64,000 bases of DNA from a candidate division TA06 bacterium (GTDB lineage: Bacteria > Edwardsbacteria > AC1 > EtOH8), in NCBI GenBank assembly GCA_016235665.1, contig JACRJI010000016.1, positions 310,001 to 374,000 of the forward strand, given 5' to 3'. Position numbers and translations under genes: made by a program. The notes under the pieces were generated by a model, which saw nothing but the letters and a program-made list of their open reading frames with translations, had not been told where the DNA came from and made no database searches. This document shows, piece by piece, positions 8,362 to 16,298 of this stretch. Position 1 is the stretch's first letter. Each line of letters opens with the position of its first letter.

Positions 8362-9228
8362 CTATTTAAGCGAGCGGGCCTGGGCGGTCTGGTGCTTATG
8401 CTTGCCCAGCATCGGTCCGTATTCCTTCAATCCTTTTTTATGAACGGCGTCGGACAGCCGTTCCCAGATCTCTATCATCTCTTCTTTGGTGACGTCGGAA
8501 AGCGGCCCTGGCACTATGTTCAGCCGGTCAGCCCCGAATTCCAGATGCCGCGCCATCCGCCCGCCCTTGTCCAATTCGGTCAGGGTGGCGGTTAACAGTT
8601 CCAGGTATGGGGCCACCCCGGTGCCTTTGACGCCAAATTCGTCCAGCAGCAGGTTGACGAAATTCACCTTGTCTTTAAACAGGCGCTCCATCTCCTTGGG
8701 ATCCATCACCAGGTTCTTGGCCAGCAGCCAGGCCACGGTCTTGACAACTTCGAACATCCCCAGTTTGCTGTCGGTCACGATCTGCCGGATATCCCGCTTG
8801 CCGTTGACCAGGGCCATGATGGTCCAGTCGCTGCGGCGGATAGTGACGGCCGATTCTTCGGGTGCCTGGGCGGTGCGGGCCAGCACGGTGTCCAGCGGCG
8901 GCAGGGATTTAAGGATCTCGGCCATTTCGATGCGGCGGCGTTCTCCCTCTTCCAGGATCTTCCCGGCCCCGTCCTTAATGGTGACCTCGGGGGATTTGGG
9001 ACCGCTGGTGTATTTGGCCTCGCCCAAAGTTTCCAGACACAGGTTGAACACCGCCTCCGGACCTTTGATGTCTCCCAAAATGGCATGGACGGTGTCGCCC
9101 TTGTCAAAGTAGACCTCGCCGAAATTGCTGCCGGCTTTGACCGTCAGCACCCCGGTCTTTTTAAAGTGGGATAAAAAGTAAATTATCTCCGAAAGAGAAA
9201 AATCGGAGAGGTCGGCCTGCAAGCCCAT
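8362..9228 (-). CDS. DUF4388 (PATAN) domain protein, first gene of the roadblock cluster
   Basis: A 288-residue protein whose first 110 residues are a DUF4388/PATAN domain (MGLQADLSDFSLSEIIYFLS, then GVLTVKAGSNFGEVYFDKGD, HAILGDIKGPEAVFNLCLET), found in proteins of Myxococcus and other bacteria that work with MglA-type GTPases and response regulators. A helical middle part (SDWTIMALVNGKRDIRQIVT) resembles the usual DUF4388-linked winged region. The C-terminal 100 residues share a module with the next gene. The start lacks a good ribosome site; the promoter 72 nt upstream is strong. It is probably cytoplasmic and a scaffold or regulator and not an enzyme. Confidence 0.78.
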   Translation of the reverse strand: MGLQADLSDFSLSEIIYFLSHFKKTGVLTVKAGSNFGEVYFDKGDTVHAILGDIKGPEAVFNLCLETLGEAKYTSGPKSPEVTIKDGAGKILEEGERRRIEMAEILKSLPPLDTVLARTAQAPEESAVTIRRSDWTIMALVNGKRDIRQIVTDSKLGMFEVVKTVAWLLAKNLVMDPKEMERLFKDKVNFVNLLLDEFGVKGTGVAPYLELLTATLTELDKGGRMARHLEFGADRLNIVPGPLSDVTKEEMIEIWERLSDAVHKKGLKEYGPMLGKHKHQTAQARSLK

Positions 9229-9299
9229 AATGCGGTTTGTCTTAAAATTTGATGGCTTTTGTTTAAATAAATCTCGTCTTTTTAACCTGATAACCTATT

Positions 9300-9328
9300 A
9301 GTGTAAACCAAAATAATAAATCTGTCAA
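9300..9328 (-). promoter_or_regulatory. Strong sigma-70-type promoter for the DUF4388/roadblock cluster
   Basis: Minus strand: perfect TTGACA (9323-9328), 17-nt spacer, TACACT (9300-9305). It lies 72 nt before the DUF4388 gene start and separates this cluster from the lipoate-ligase-family gene, which ends at 9345. Confidence 0.65.
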
Positions 9329-9344
9329 TAAAAAAATTGCGTTT

Positions 9345-10100
9345 TTATAAAATATTCACTTGGAACAGATACTTCTCTGTTTCCCCCTGCTCGGCGGAAG
9401 TAACGATATCCTGGACAAATTCCGCCGCCCAGGCCGATTTAAATCCCTGCAGCATACAGCCTGCCGCCTGTTCAAAGCCCACTTTCCGGCCCAGCAATTC
9501 TTCCGCCGTGGTGGCGTTAGCTTCGGCCCCCTGGCAGCAGAACGGCGCCAGGTTCTGGTCCTGGGCCAATAGTAGCGATCCCTGCTGCAGAATGACGCCC
9601 TGGATCCGGCGCTGGGCGCTGCCCAGTATCTTTTTGCCCGCGGCCGTGATCTCGTAGCGTCCGGCGGCGGCAAAGCACAGCGGCGAATCCTTGACGCTGT
9701 TTCCGGCGCTATGGGAGCGCTGCAGTTCAGAATCAATTCCCATCTGCGACAACCCGGCCACCAGGGCCTGGGCGATGATGCGATAGGTGTTAAGGACCGG
9801 GCCGCCTAAGAGAGGATCATCCTGCAGGGCTATGACGCTGTATGTAAATTCATTGAAATGAAAAACCGCCCTACCGCCGGTGGGCCGCCTCACCACTTTG
9901 ACCCCGGCTTGGCGGCAGGCCTCCAGGTCCAGCTGCCCGGCATCCTGATTGTATCCCAGTGAAATGGTGGGCTGCTCCCAGTCGTAAAAGCGGAGCACCG
10001 GCCCCGAGCTTTTGCTTCGGACCGACTCGGCCAGAGCCAGATCCAGAGCCATGTTATATGCCCCGTCAGCTCGGCCGGTATTTATATGACGCCAGTTCAT
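9345..10100 (-). CDS. Lipoate-protein ligase A / octanoyltransferase (LipM-like) family enzyme
   Basis: A 251-residue enzyme that would attach octanoate or lipoate to the lipoyl domains of proteins such as GcvH or 2-oxoacid dehydrogenase E2. Seen: the N-terminal NMALDLALAE, the RRPTGGRAVFH box, PLCFAAAGRYEITAAGKKIL with the Cys typical of LipM octanoyltransferases and the conserved Lys, and SAQRR followed by LQQGSLLL. The Cys favours the LipM side over LplA. The glycine-cleavage gene gcvPB at 18.5-20 kb is a plausible consumer of the cofactor. The ATG overlaps the stop of the upstream gene by 4 nt, with GGGGGA upstream, so the two are translated together. Confidence 0.85.
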   Translation of the reverse strand: MNWRHINTGRADGAYNMALDLALAESVRSKSSGPVLRFYDWEQPTISLGYNQDAGQLDLEACRQAGVKVVRRPTGGRAVFHFNEFTYSVIALQDDPLLGGPVLNTYRIIAQALVAGLSQMGIDSELQRSHSAGNSVKDSPLCFAAAGRYEITAAGKKILGSAQRRIQGVILQQGSLLLAQDQNLAPFCCQGAEANATTAEELLGRKVGFEQAAGCMLQGFKSAWAAEFVQDIVTSAEQGETEKYLFQVNIL

Positions 10101-12043
10101 CTGTTTTTCCCCCGCTGAGCCGCCAACGCCTTTTGATATTCTTCAAAAAGCACTTCTTCTTGGACCCCTGCATCAATGGCATTTTTCAGATACTCGGCGG
10201 CCTCAGGATACTGCTTAAGATTTAATTTGACTTCACCCCAGTAATAATAGAGCCAGGCGTCGGAGTAACCGGTCAGCCTGGTTAGGGTAAAAAAACTGTC
10301 GGCCGCAGACCAATTTCCGGCCATTGAATAGGCCACCCCAAGATTATAAAGCGCCTGGTCGTTTCCGGGATCAGCCACCAGGGCCTGGTTTAAGGCGGCA
10401 ATGGCCGGGCCGGGTTCCTGGCAGTTTATCAAGGCAGCGCCATAGTCGTTCCAGCGTTTGGCGCTGCGGGTATCCAACTCCAGGGATCTCTGAAACCAGG
10501 GCAGTGACTGCCGGTATTTCCCGTTCTTGGAAAGTGACAGGGCGTAGTTGTAAATGTGGCGGGGGTTAAGGCTGTCGTTGTCCACAGCCATCCGGTAGGC
10601 CCATTCCTCTTTTTCTGGGTGATGGTGGTCCCGGTAGTAGATGGCCAGGTTCTCGTAGCCGTAGGCCGAGGATCTGTTGTCCCGGGCCAGCAGGCTGGTA
10701 TAACGGGCCAGCGACCTTTCTGACGAAGCGTTGACCAGCACCCAGGGTAAAAATAGCCAGAGGGAAACAACTGCCGCCGCCGCCCAGCTCCGCCATTCCA
10801 GTTTCCTGGCCAAGGCCCGGTGAACGGCCAGGAACAGCAGGGCCGTGAACGGCCAGGCCAAAAGGTCCCAGTCCCGGGCCGTGCCCAGCTTGGGGTCAAC
10901 GATAAATATGAAGAACAACCCGGCGGCCGCCGCCAAAACCAATATCTTTTCGGCCGGTCCTTCTATTGTTCCCTTCACCGGTTTGGCCCAAAGCAACAAT
11001 AACAATGCAGCCGGAGAGACCAACAAAAACTGATTGAACATATCCAGCCAGTGCCCGGGGCTTAAGATTCCGTAGCCCCATAAGCCTCCCCACAACGGGA
11101 GCAGCGAGCTTTTGGGAAGCTCGGAAAGTGCCGTGTTCATCTCCGGACGGGAGACTAAAAGAAAACCTGTGGCCAGGGCCGCTGCCGGGATGGCGGAAAA
11201 ACAAAGCAATTCCAGCGCCGTTCTTTTTAGCCCGGCCTTGGTGCTGAAATATGATCTTATCTTCCAGTAATAAACCAGCGAGGGAAACAAAAATATCCCG
11301 GAACCGTGCAGGGCCGCGGCCAGACCGGCCAGAACGGCCGGGATGAATGACGGTTTGGTTTCCGCGATTTTTTCCCGGACCAGAAACAGGTACCAGCCCA
11401 CCGCCGCCAGGAAAAGGCCGTAACTCTCCACATAACCATAGAAGATCAGATTGAAACCGGCCCCGGCCAAAATGATGATCAAAGGCCAGAAGCTGCGGCC
11501 ATCGCGATTCTTTTTGGCGAAAAAGATGTATAGGGTCAGGGTCGTTATTCCGGCCGTCATGCTGGTGATCCGGTAGGCCAGTTCGGCCAGGTTGGCCTGA
11601 AAGCCGAGGACCGACAGGAGCCGGTACAACAAGCCGTGGATCAGGGTGGTCAGGGGTTCGGTAAGGGAGAACAGCCGGCCGGCTGAGATCTCCTGGCTGC
11701 GCAGGATGCCATCACCCAATAACGGTATTTTGACCCTCAACAATAGATACAGGGCCAGTCCGGCCGGAAGCAGAACAAGCAAAATATTTGCTGACTTGGA
11801 AGGTCTGCCTTCAAGGGATCCCGGTTCCGGAATAAAATGCAGGGCCGAAATCATGGCCATCCCGCTTAAGAACCAGGCCAGCCGGAAACCCTGGGAATAA
11901 TGGTTTAAGAGGTCGAATCCCCAGGTAAAACGCCCCGGAAAAAAAGAAGCCACGAACCACCACAAAAGAAAGCCGCCGGGCAGAGCCAAAGAAATGATGT
12001 TCTTTTTTATTGACACGGCGATAACTTTGTGAATGTGGTTCAT
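10097..12043 (-). CDS. Multi-pass membrane protein with C-terminal TPR repeats
   Basis: A 648-residue inner-membrane protein. Residues about 15-440 hold ten or more hydrophobic helices in a pattern like GT-C glycosyltransferases or TMTC-type proteins; the rest holds about four TPR units (NYALSLSKNGKYRQSLPWFQ, DYGAALINCQEPGPAIAALN, YNLGVAYSMAGNWSAADSFF). The same architecture, membrane part then TPRs, recurs in the gene at 59990-61666, though the sequences are not clearly alignable by eye. An enzymatic role in glycan or lipid-linked sugar transfer is only a guess; an acidic loop motif as clear as the YDDD of the other protein is not visible. Overlaps the following lipoate-ligase gene by 4 nt. 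Confidence 0.7.
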   Translation of the reverse strand: MNHIHKVIAVSIKKNIISLALPGGFLLWWFVASFFPGRFTWGFDLLNHYSQGFRLAWFLSGMAMISALHFIPEPGSLEGRPSKSANILLVLLPAGLALYLLLRVKIPLLGDGILRSQEISAGRLFSLTEPLTTLIHGLLYRLLSVLGFQANLAELAYRITSMTAGITTLTLYIFFAKKNRDGRSFWPLIIILAGAGFNLIFYGYVESYGLFLAAVGWYLFLVREKIAETKPSFIPAVLAGLAAALHGSGIFLFPSLVYYWKIRSYFSTKAGLKRTALELLCFSAIPAAALATGFLLVSRPEMNTALSELPKSSLLPLWGGLWGYGILSPGHWLDMFNQFLLVSPAALLLLLWAKPVKGTIEGPAEKILVLAAAAGLFFIFIVDPKLGTARDWDLLAWPFTALLFLAVHRALARKLEWRSWAAAAVVSLWLFLPWVLVNASSERSLARYTSLLARDNRSSAYGYENLAIYYRDHHHPEKEEWAYRMAVDNDSLNPRHIYNYALSLSKNGKYRQSLPWFQRSLELDTRSAKRWNDYGAALINCQEPGPAIAALNQALVADPGNDQALYNLGVAYSMAGNWSAADSFFTLTRLTGYSDAWLYYYWGEVKLNLKQYPEAAEYLKNAIDAGVQEEVLFEEYQKALAAQRGKNR

Positions 12044-12158
12044 GGCCGGAAATGAATGACATCCTGCCAGGTTTGCGGATTTTCCAGAGGACCTCGTTGA
12101 TCTGCCTGAATAAAAGGCTCCAGCCCTTTACCGGCCGTTCTATGGCCAGGGCAGCACT

Positions 12159-12542
12159 TCACTTCTCCCGGATGCCGGATATCACTGCCGCCGCCGCTTC
12201 CTCACGGGTCTGGTAAACTGCGGTTTCAAACTCCGCCTTCTTGCCCATGAACTTGGCGTTCATCCGGCCGATGGCGGTGCTGCCGTAACGGGCAAAGTTA
12301 AGGCACCAGTGCTGGGACACCGGCCGCGACCGGTTCCCGTAATATGCCCGGACCGAATCGTTGATGTACAGCCCGTCAACCCGGGCCACGATGTTGACCG
12401 GCCGGCCTATCTTCTCGAACTGCTCCCGGTAAAGATCCACGAAAAGATCAGCATCCTCCGGGGTGTTGACCTCGAAATCATCCTCGGCAAAAAGCAAATT
12501 CCGCTCCGGATCGTACTCGAATTTGATTGTCTGTGTCGCCAT
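12159..12542 (-). CDS. Conserved-looking small protein (SpoIIAA/STAS-like), unknown
   Basis: A 127-residue soluble protein, beta-alpha in pattern (TIKFEYDPERNLLFAEDDFE ... DADLFVDLYREQFEKIGRP ... IVARVDGLYINDSVR), reminiscent of SpoIIAA/STAS-like domains but with no motif that proves it. It starts 20 nt after the stop of the upstream double-hammerhead protein and is likely the last gene of the GlmL operon. No ribosome site is evident, so it probably depends on coupling. Function not assigned. Confidence 0.68.
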   Translation of the reverse strand: MATQTIKFEYDPERNLLFAEDDFEVNTPEDADLFVDLYREQFEKIGRPVNIVARVDGLYINDSVRAYYGNRSRPVSQHWCLNFARYGSTAIGRMNAKFMGKKAEFETAVYQTREEAAAAVISGIREK

Positions 12543-12562
12543 GTTTTCGTCTGCCGCAGTTC

Positions 12563-13684
12563 TCAGTCCTCTATCAATTCCACGTTGGCCCGGGGTACTA
12601 TTGCCTTAGTGCCGTCATCAAACGTCACCTCCAGCACCCGGGCGTGGCTTTCCGATTCCAGTTTCTGCAGTTCGGCCGGCAGCCCCGAAACCTTGCCGAT
12701 CAGCCCAAAGTAGGGCTGGCGGATGCAGCGGATGGCCATGCCGATGTCCATCCCTCCCTGCTGCTTCTGAGCCTCGTCGGCCTGGCCTCCGTCCGTAAGC
12801 GGGATGATGACCTCGGGCCTCATCACTCCGGCCCGGATCTGGGTGGCGCCGTTGACCGAGGCCTTCAGGCCTTCCTTGGACTTTAAAAGATTGAAGGTCT
12901 TCTTGGCCATATTCATCTGGCCAAAACCCTCGGTGACCATCAGGGTGAAGCCCTTTTCCTCGGTGCCGGTGATGGCCACGCCGATGTCGTAGCCCAGCAG
13001 GGCCTTCAGGTCGGCGTCGTTGATGCCGCCCACCACCACCGCGCTGACCCCGACCTCTGCCGCCTTCTTCATTCCGGCGATCCGGATCAGCGATCCGCCC
13101 ACCACCACCTTGCCCTTGCATTCGGGGGTGATAAGTTCTGGGGTCAATTCCTTGGAGGGATCGCCCACCGCCATCTTGATCTGGCCGTGGACCTCGCCCC
13201 CGATGCCGAAGATGCCCTGGACGAAAGTGCCGAAGGTCTCCACCACCACCCCCTCGCCCGGATTCTCCTGCACCACCTGGCCGTCCACGTAGGCCCTCAC
13301 CTGGACCGGCAGGGGCGGCTCGCGCAGGATCACCTGGCCGGTGATGGGCGAGATGGATTCGATGGTCCCGGTCACCGGTGAATTGCAGGTGGACTTGAAC
13401 AGCCCGAAGAAACCCTTGCTGATGGCCACGGCCTCGTCCTTCTGGACGGAGTCGCCCGGTTTTTTGATCATGTGCCCGGCCACATCCTCGGGCAGGATGC
13501 CTAAGAGCCCGGCCACGTTAAGGGTCTGGACGTTGCCCGGCAGCTCGGTCTTGGCCACCACCTGGTCGGCGGTGACCTTGTCGCCAACTTTGACCAGCAC
13601 CTGGCCCTTTAGGGGAAGCCGGCGGTCCTTTTTGATCACCGCTTTTTCGGTTACTTTAAGTCCCGGAGTATATGCATGTGCCAT
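12563..13684 (-). CDS. GlmL-associated protein with two biotinyl/lipoyl-like hammerhead segments
   Basis: A 373-residue cytoplasmic protein. Residues about 15-60 (LPLKGQVLVKVGDKVTADQV) and 95-135 (STCNSPVTGTIESISPITGQ) look like two barrel-sandwich hybrid (lipoyl-like) units, but no attachment Lys in an MKM/EDK context is visible, so they are probably structural. The rest is Gly-rich alpha/beta (KVVVGGSLIRIAGMKKAAE, AVVVGGINDADLKALLGYD). It directly follows the GlmL-family ATPase, separated by 92 nt holding two small palindromes, and is presumably its functional partner. I know of no characterised member. The start has AGGAT about 10 nt upstream. Confidence 0.72.
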   Translation of the reverse strand: MAHAYTPGLKVTEKAVIKKDRRLPLKGQVLVKVGDKVTADQVVAKTELPGNVQTLNVAGLLGILPEDVAGHMIKKPGDSVQKDEAVAISKGFFGLFKSTCNSPVTGTIESISPITGQVILREPPLPVQVRAYVDGQVVQENPGEGVVVETFGTFVQGIFGIGGEVHGQIKMAVGDPSKELTPELITPECKGKVVVGGSLIRIAGMKKAAEVGVSAVVVGGINDADLKALLGYDIGVAITGTEEKGFTLMVTEGFGQMNMAKKTFNLLKSKEGLKASVNGATQIRAGVMRPEVIIPLTDGGQADEAQKQQGGMDIGMAIRCIRQPYFGLIGKVSGLPAELQKLESESHARVLEVTFDDGTKAIVPRANVELIED

Positions 13685-13712
13685 TCTTCTGTATATCCTT
13701 TTTCTTCAGTTG

Positions 13713-13775
13713 GGGCAATTCATGAATTGCCCTTACAGTTATTCTGGTTGGGGCAGGTTTCAAACCTGCCCTTAC
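13713..13775. repeat. Two palindromic elements between the GlmL gene and its partner
   Basis: First element 13713-13732: a perfect 20-nt palindrome with arms GGGCAATTCA and TGAATTGCCC, then TTACAG. Second element 13751-13771: arms GGGCAGGTTT and AAACCTGCCC with a 1-nt loop, then TTAC. The GGGC ends are shared but the inner arm sequences differ while staying complementary. They belong with the arrays at 15.7 kb and 52.1-52.5 kb. Confidence 0.85.
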
Positions 13776-13776
13776 T

Positions 13777-15609
13777 TTATTTCGTTGGGTAGATATCCAG
13801 CGCCTTGTTCCACTCGTTGAGCTTTCTGATCCGCTCCTTCTTGTCGGTTGGCAGCAGCAGGGTCCGTCCCCGGCCGTCAATGATCACGCCCACCGTTCCG
13901 CCTTCCAGGGTGACTTCCATTTCCTTGCCCTTGCCGGCCCCGATGTCGAACTGCTTGGCCGGGATGATCTGAGCCTTGACCTTTTCCACCCCCAGCGGGA
14001 TCAGTTTCATCTCGCCCACCTTGATGTTCTCGTCCACCTTGGTTCCGTCGGCCCGGGTGAAGCGCACGGTGACGCAGGGCTGGCCTTCCTTGCCCTGCCC
14101 GGAGGGACAGATGGACGAGCCCAGCCTCACCAGGCAGTCCTTGAGGAACACTTCGTTGGCGGCCGGGGCGTTGACGGTGGAAAGCACCCCCAGGTGCGGG
14201 GCCATGAAGATGGAATCCACCGCCATGGTGGTGATGCCGGAGGGCTCAAAGGCGTCGATCATCATCAGGGCCGATTGGGCCCGGCGCGGGGCGTGGGAAA
14301 GCACGCCGCCGGAGCCGATCAGGATGTTGAGGTCCATCATGTTTATCAAAGTGTCGCCGGAGCCGGTCTGCTCGAAGGCGTCGGAGATGGTGCGCTCCTG
14401 CTGCACGCCCTTTAGGCCCACCGCCATTTCCTTGTGCTGTTTAAAGGCCAGGCGCAAAGCCTCGCGGCTGATGGCCTGCTCGATCTGCAGTTCCTCCAGG
14501 CTCTGGGGAATAGTGGTGGGACGGATCATCTTGTTGCGGATCCGGTTGCGCAGGTCTGCCTCGTCCAGCTCAAACGGCACCCAGCGCATGATGTTCTCCA
14601 GACCGGCTTCGGCCAGCACGTTGGAGATGGAGTAGCTCATGCCCAGGTTGGCGCTGACGGTGCGGTTGAAGGTGGCCTCGCGCTCCTTCTTTTCGTTGAG
14701 CCCGTAGAAGACCGAGAAGACGTCGGTGGTGGCCCCGCCGATGTCGACCCCCACCGCCGCGATGTCGTCGGCCTTGGCTAAAGACTGGATCATCAGCCCC
14801 ACCGCGCCCGGGGTGGGCATGATGGGAACCTCGTGGGCCATGGCCATCAGTTTCTTGTATCCCGGAGCGTGGGCCATCACGTGCTCCATGAAGACGTCAT
14901 GGATGGCGTCCCGGGCGGGCTTAAGATTTTCCCGCTCCAGCACCGGACGCAGGTTGTCCTTGATCAGCAGGGCTGTCTTTTCGCCCAAGGTCTTGGTGAC
15001 GATCTCACGGGCGTCCTTGTTCCCGGCGTAAATGACTGGGAGCATGTAGCTGGTGCCGAACCGGGGTTTGGGGTCGGCCGCCCCTATCAGCTCGGCCATC
15101 TCGGCCACGTGGGTCACGGTGCCGCCGTCGATGCCGCCGGATAAAAGGATCATGTCGGGGCGCAGGTGGCGGATCCGCTCGATCCGCTGGTGGGGCAGGC
15201 GCCCGTCGTTGGAGGCCAGCACGTCCATCACGATGGCCCCGGCGCCCAGGGCGGCCCGGGCGGCGCTCTCGCCGGTCATGGTTTTGACCACTCCGGCCAC
15301 CATCATCTGCAGGCCGCCGCCGGCCGAGCTGGTGGACATGTAAATGTCCACCCCGTTCATGCCTTCGGCCGGGGTCATGATATCATCGCCTTTCAGGATC
15401 TTGCGGCCGGAAAGCTCCTCCACCTCGCGCACCGCATTGAGCACGCCCTTGGTGACGTCCTCGAACGGCTTCTCCACCGTGGTGGGGGCCTCGCCCCGGG
15501 TGGTCTGGCGGTACTCGCCGTTCTTGTACTCGATGAGGATGGCCTTGGTGGTGGTGCTGCCGCAGTCGGTGACCAGGATTACCTTCAGCTTGTTGGGATC
15601 AACTGCCAT
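13777..15609 (-). CDS. GlmL/MutL-type ASKHA-fold ATPase (glutamate mutase accessory family)
   Basis: A 610-residue protein of the GlmL/MutL family, whose members accompany B12-dependent glutamate mutase or ornithine aminomutase and have an actin/Hsp70-like ATPase fold. Visible: phosphate-1 loop TDCGSTTTKAILIEYKNGEY near the start, phosphate-2-like GVDIGGATTDVFSVFYG in the middle, the Gly-rich MILLSGGIDGGTVTHVAEM, and ILIGSGGVLSHAPRRAQSAL near residue 440. Length is close to other members. GGAG lies 8 nt before the ATG. No mutase subunits (MutS/MutE, OraS/OraE) are in the window, so its client is unknown. Flanked on both sides by palindromic elements. Confidence 0.88.
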   Translation of the reverse strand: MAVDPNKLKVILVTDCGSTTTKAILIEYKNGEYRQTTRGEAPTTVEKPFEDVTKGVLNAVREVEELSGRKILKGDDIMTPAEGMNGVDIYMSTSSAGGGLQMMVAGVVKTMTGESAARAALGAGAIVMDVLASNDGRLPHQRIERIRHLRPDMILLSGGIDGGTVTHVAEMAELIGAADPKPRFGTSYMLPVIYAGNKDAREIVTKTLGEKTALLIKDNLRPVLERENLKPARDAIHDVFMEHVMAHAPGYKKLMAMAHEVPIMPTPGAVGLMIQSLAKADDIAAVGVDIGGATTDVFSVFYGLNEKKEREATFNRTVSANLGMSYSISNVLAEAGLENIMRWVPFELDEADLRNRIRNKMIRPTTIPQSLEELQIEQAISREALRLAFKQHKEMAVGLKGVQQERTISDAFEQTGSGDTLINMMDLNILIGSGGVLSHAPRRAQSALMMIDAFEPSGITTMAVDSIFMAPHLGVLSTVNAPAANEVFLKDCLVRLGSSICPSGQGKEGQPCVTVRFTRADGTKVDENIKVGEMKLIPLGVEKVKAQIIPAKQFDIGAGKGKEMEVTLEGGTVGVIIDGRGRTLLLPTDKKERIRKLNEWNKALDIYPTK

Positions 15610-15666
15610 TATGAGTCTCCTGATGGTTTATGTGATCTATTGATTTTTTTCTTTGGGGTCTTCGTC

Positions 15667-15820
15667 AGGGGCGAAGGGACCTTCGCCCCTACAGGGTTTA
15701 CCCTCTTCCTTCCTTTGGGCAAATCGTGATTTGCCCCTACGGGTTTGCCCCTCTCCCATTGCGGGTATACTGGGCGAATTACAATTCGCCCAACAGGGTT
15801 TGATGAATCAAACCCCTACC
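15667..15820. repeat. Four tandem palindromic elements
   Basis: Four hairpins with different but self-complementary arms: 15667-15690 (arms AGGGGCGAAGG/CCTTCGCCCCT, tail ACAGG), 15717-15736 (GGGCAAATC/GATTTGCCC, tail CTACGG), 15771-15792 (TGGGCGAATT/AATTCGCCCA, tail ACAGG) and 15796-15815 (GGGTTTGA/TCAAACCC, tail CTACC). Spacing between the first three is 50-55 nt; the last two nearly abut. The tail of the last one supplies the stop codon of the gene at 15816-16214. Confidence 0.88.
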
Positions 15821-16214
15821 GGATGCCTATGAAACTTTTGAACCTCTGGAACCAGGTCATCTTGCCTTCCAAACTTCTCAACTTCTTGGCTTCCTGTTTC
15901 TCGGCCTGCTCCCGCTGCTGCCACTGGGCCTCCTGGTTCTCTATCTCCAGCAGCAGCTTCTCCACGTTCTCCCGCTCCTCCATCATCAGCACGATCTCAT
16001 CGTACTCCCGGCGGTTGAGGAAGGCCTGGATGATGGGCTGCAGAAAGACCAGGGCCTGGCTGCCCACGAAGGACAGCGGCTTGACCGACTCGAAGAACAG
16101 GATGGCCGGGGTGGTCATCTTGCGCTTGACGATCTGGTCGGCGATCTTGGCCAGCAGTTCCTTCTGCCGCTCGGGCGAGGGCATCTGGCCGTCTATGTAG
16201 ATGGAATCACGCAA
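15816..16214 (-). CDS. Coiled-coil protein upstream of the GlmL gene, unknown
   Basis: A 132-residue soluble protein; the second half is helical and strongly charged (MMEERENVEKLLLEIENQEA, then QWQQREQAEKQEAKKL), likely a coiled coil. The first half (SPERQKELLAKIADQIVKRK) looks like a small helical domain. The longest frame opens with TTG (16214) and no convincing ribosome site; the ATG of MPSPERQ (16184) is the alternative. The stop codon lies inside the tail of a palindromic element, so the original 3' end of the gene may have been changed by its insertion. It precedes the GlmL gene on the same strand with the repeat array in between. Function unknown. Confidence 0.65.
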   Translation of the reverse strand: MRDSIYIDGQMPSPERQKELLAKIADQIVKRKMTTPAILFFESVKPLSFVGSQALVFLQPIIQAFLNRREYDEIVLMMEERENVEKLLLEIENQEAQWQQREQAEKQEAKKLRSLEGKMTWFQRFKSFIGIR

Positions 16215-16298
16215 CGAAATGATTTAAACGTGTTAAAGGTTATAAAAGTTGTAAATGTTTACCGCATGAATTTATCCTGAGCACGGCATCTTGATTGG

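Noticed and set aside
15667-15820. CRISPR array
   Set aside because: The repeats differ in sequence, are palindromic and lack constant-length spacers; no cas genes in the window.
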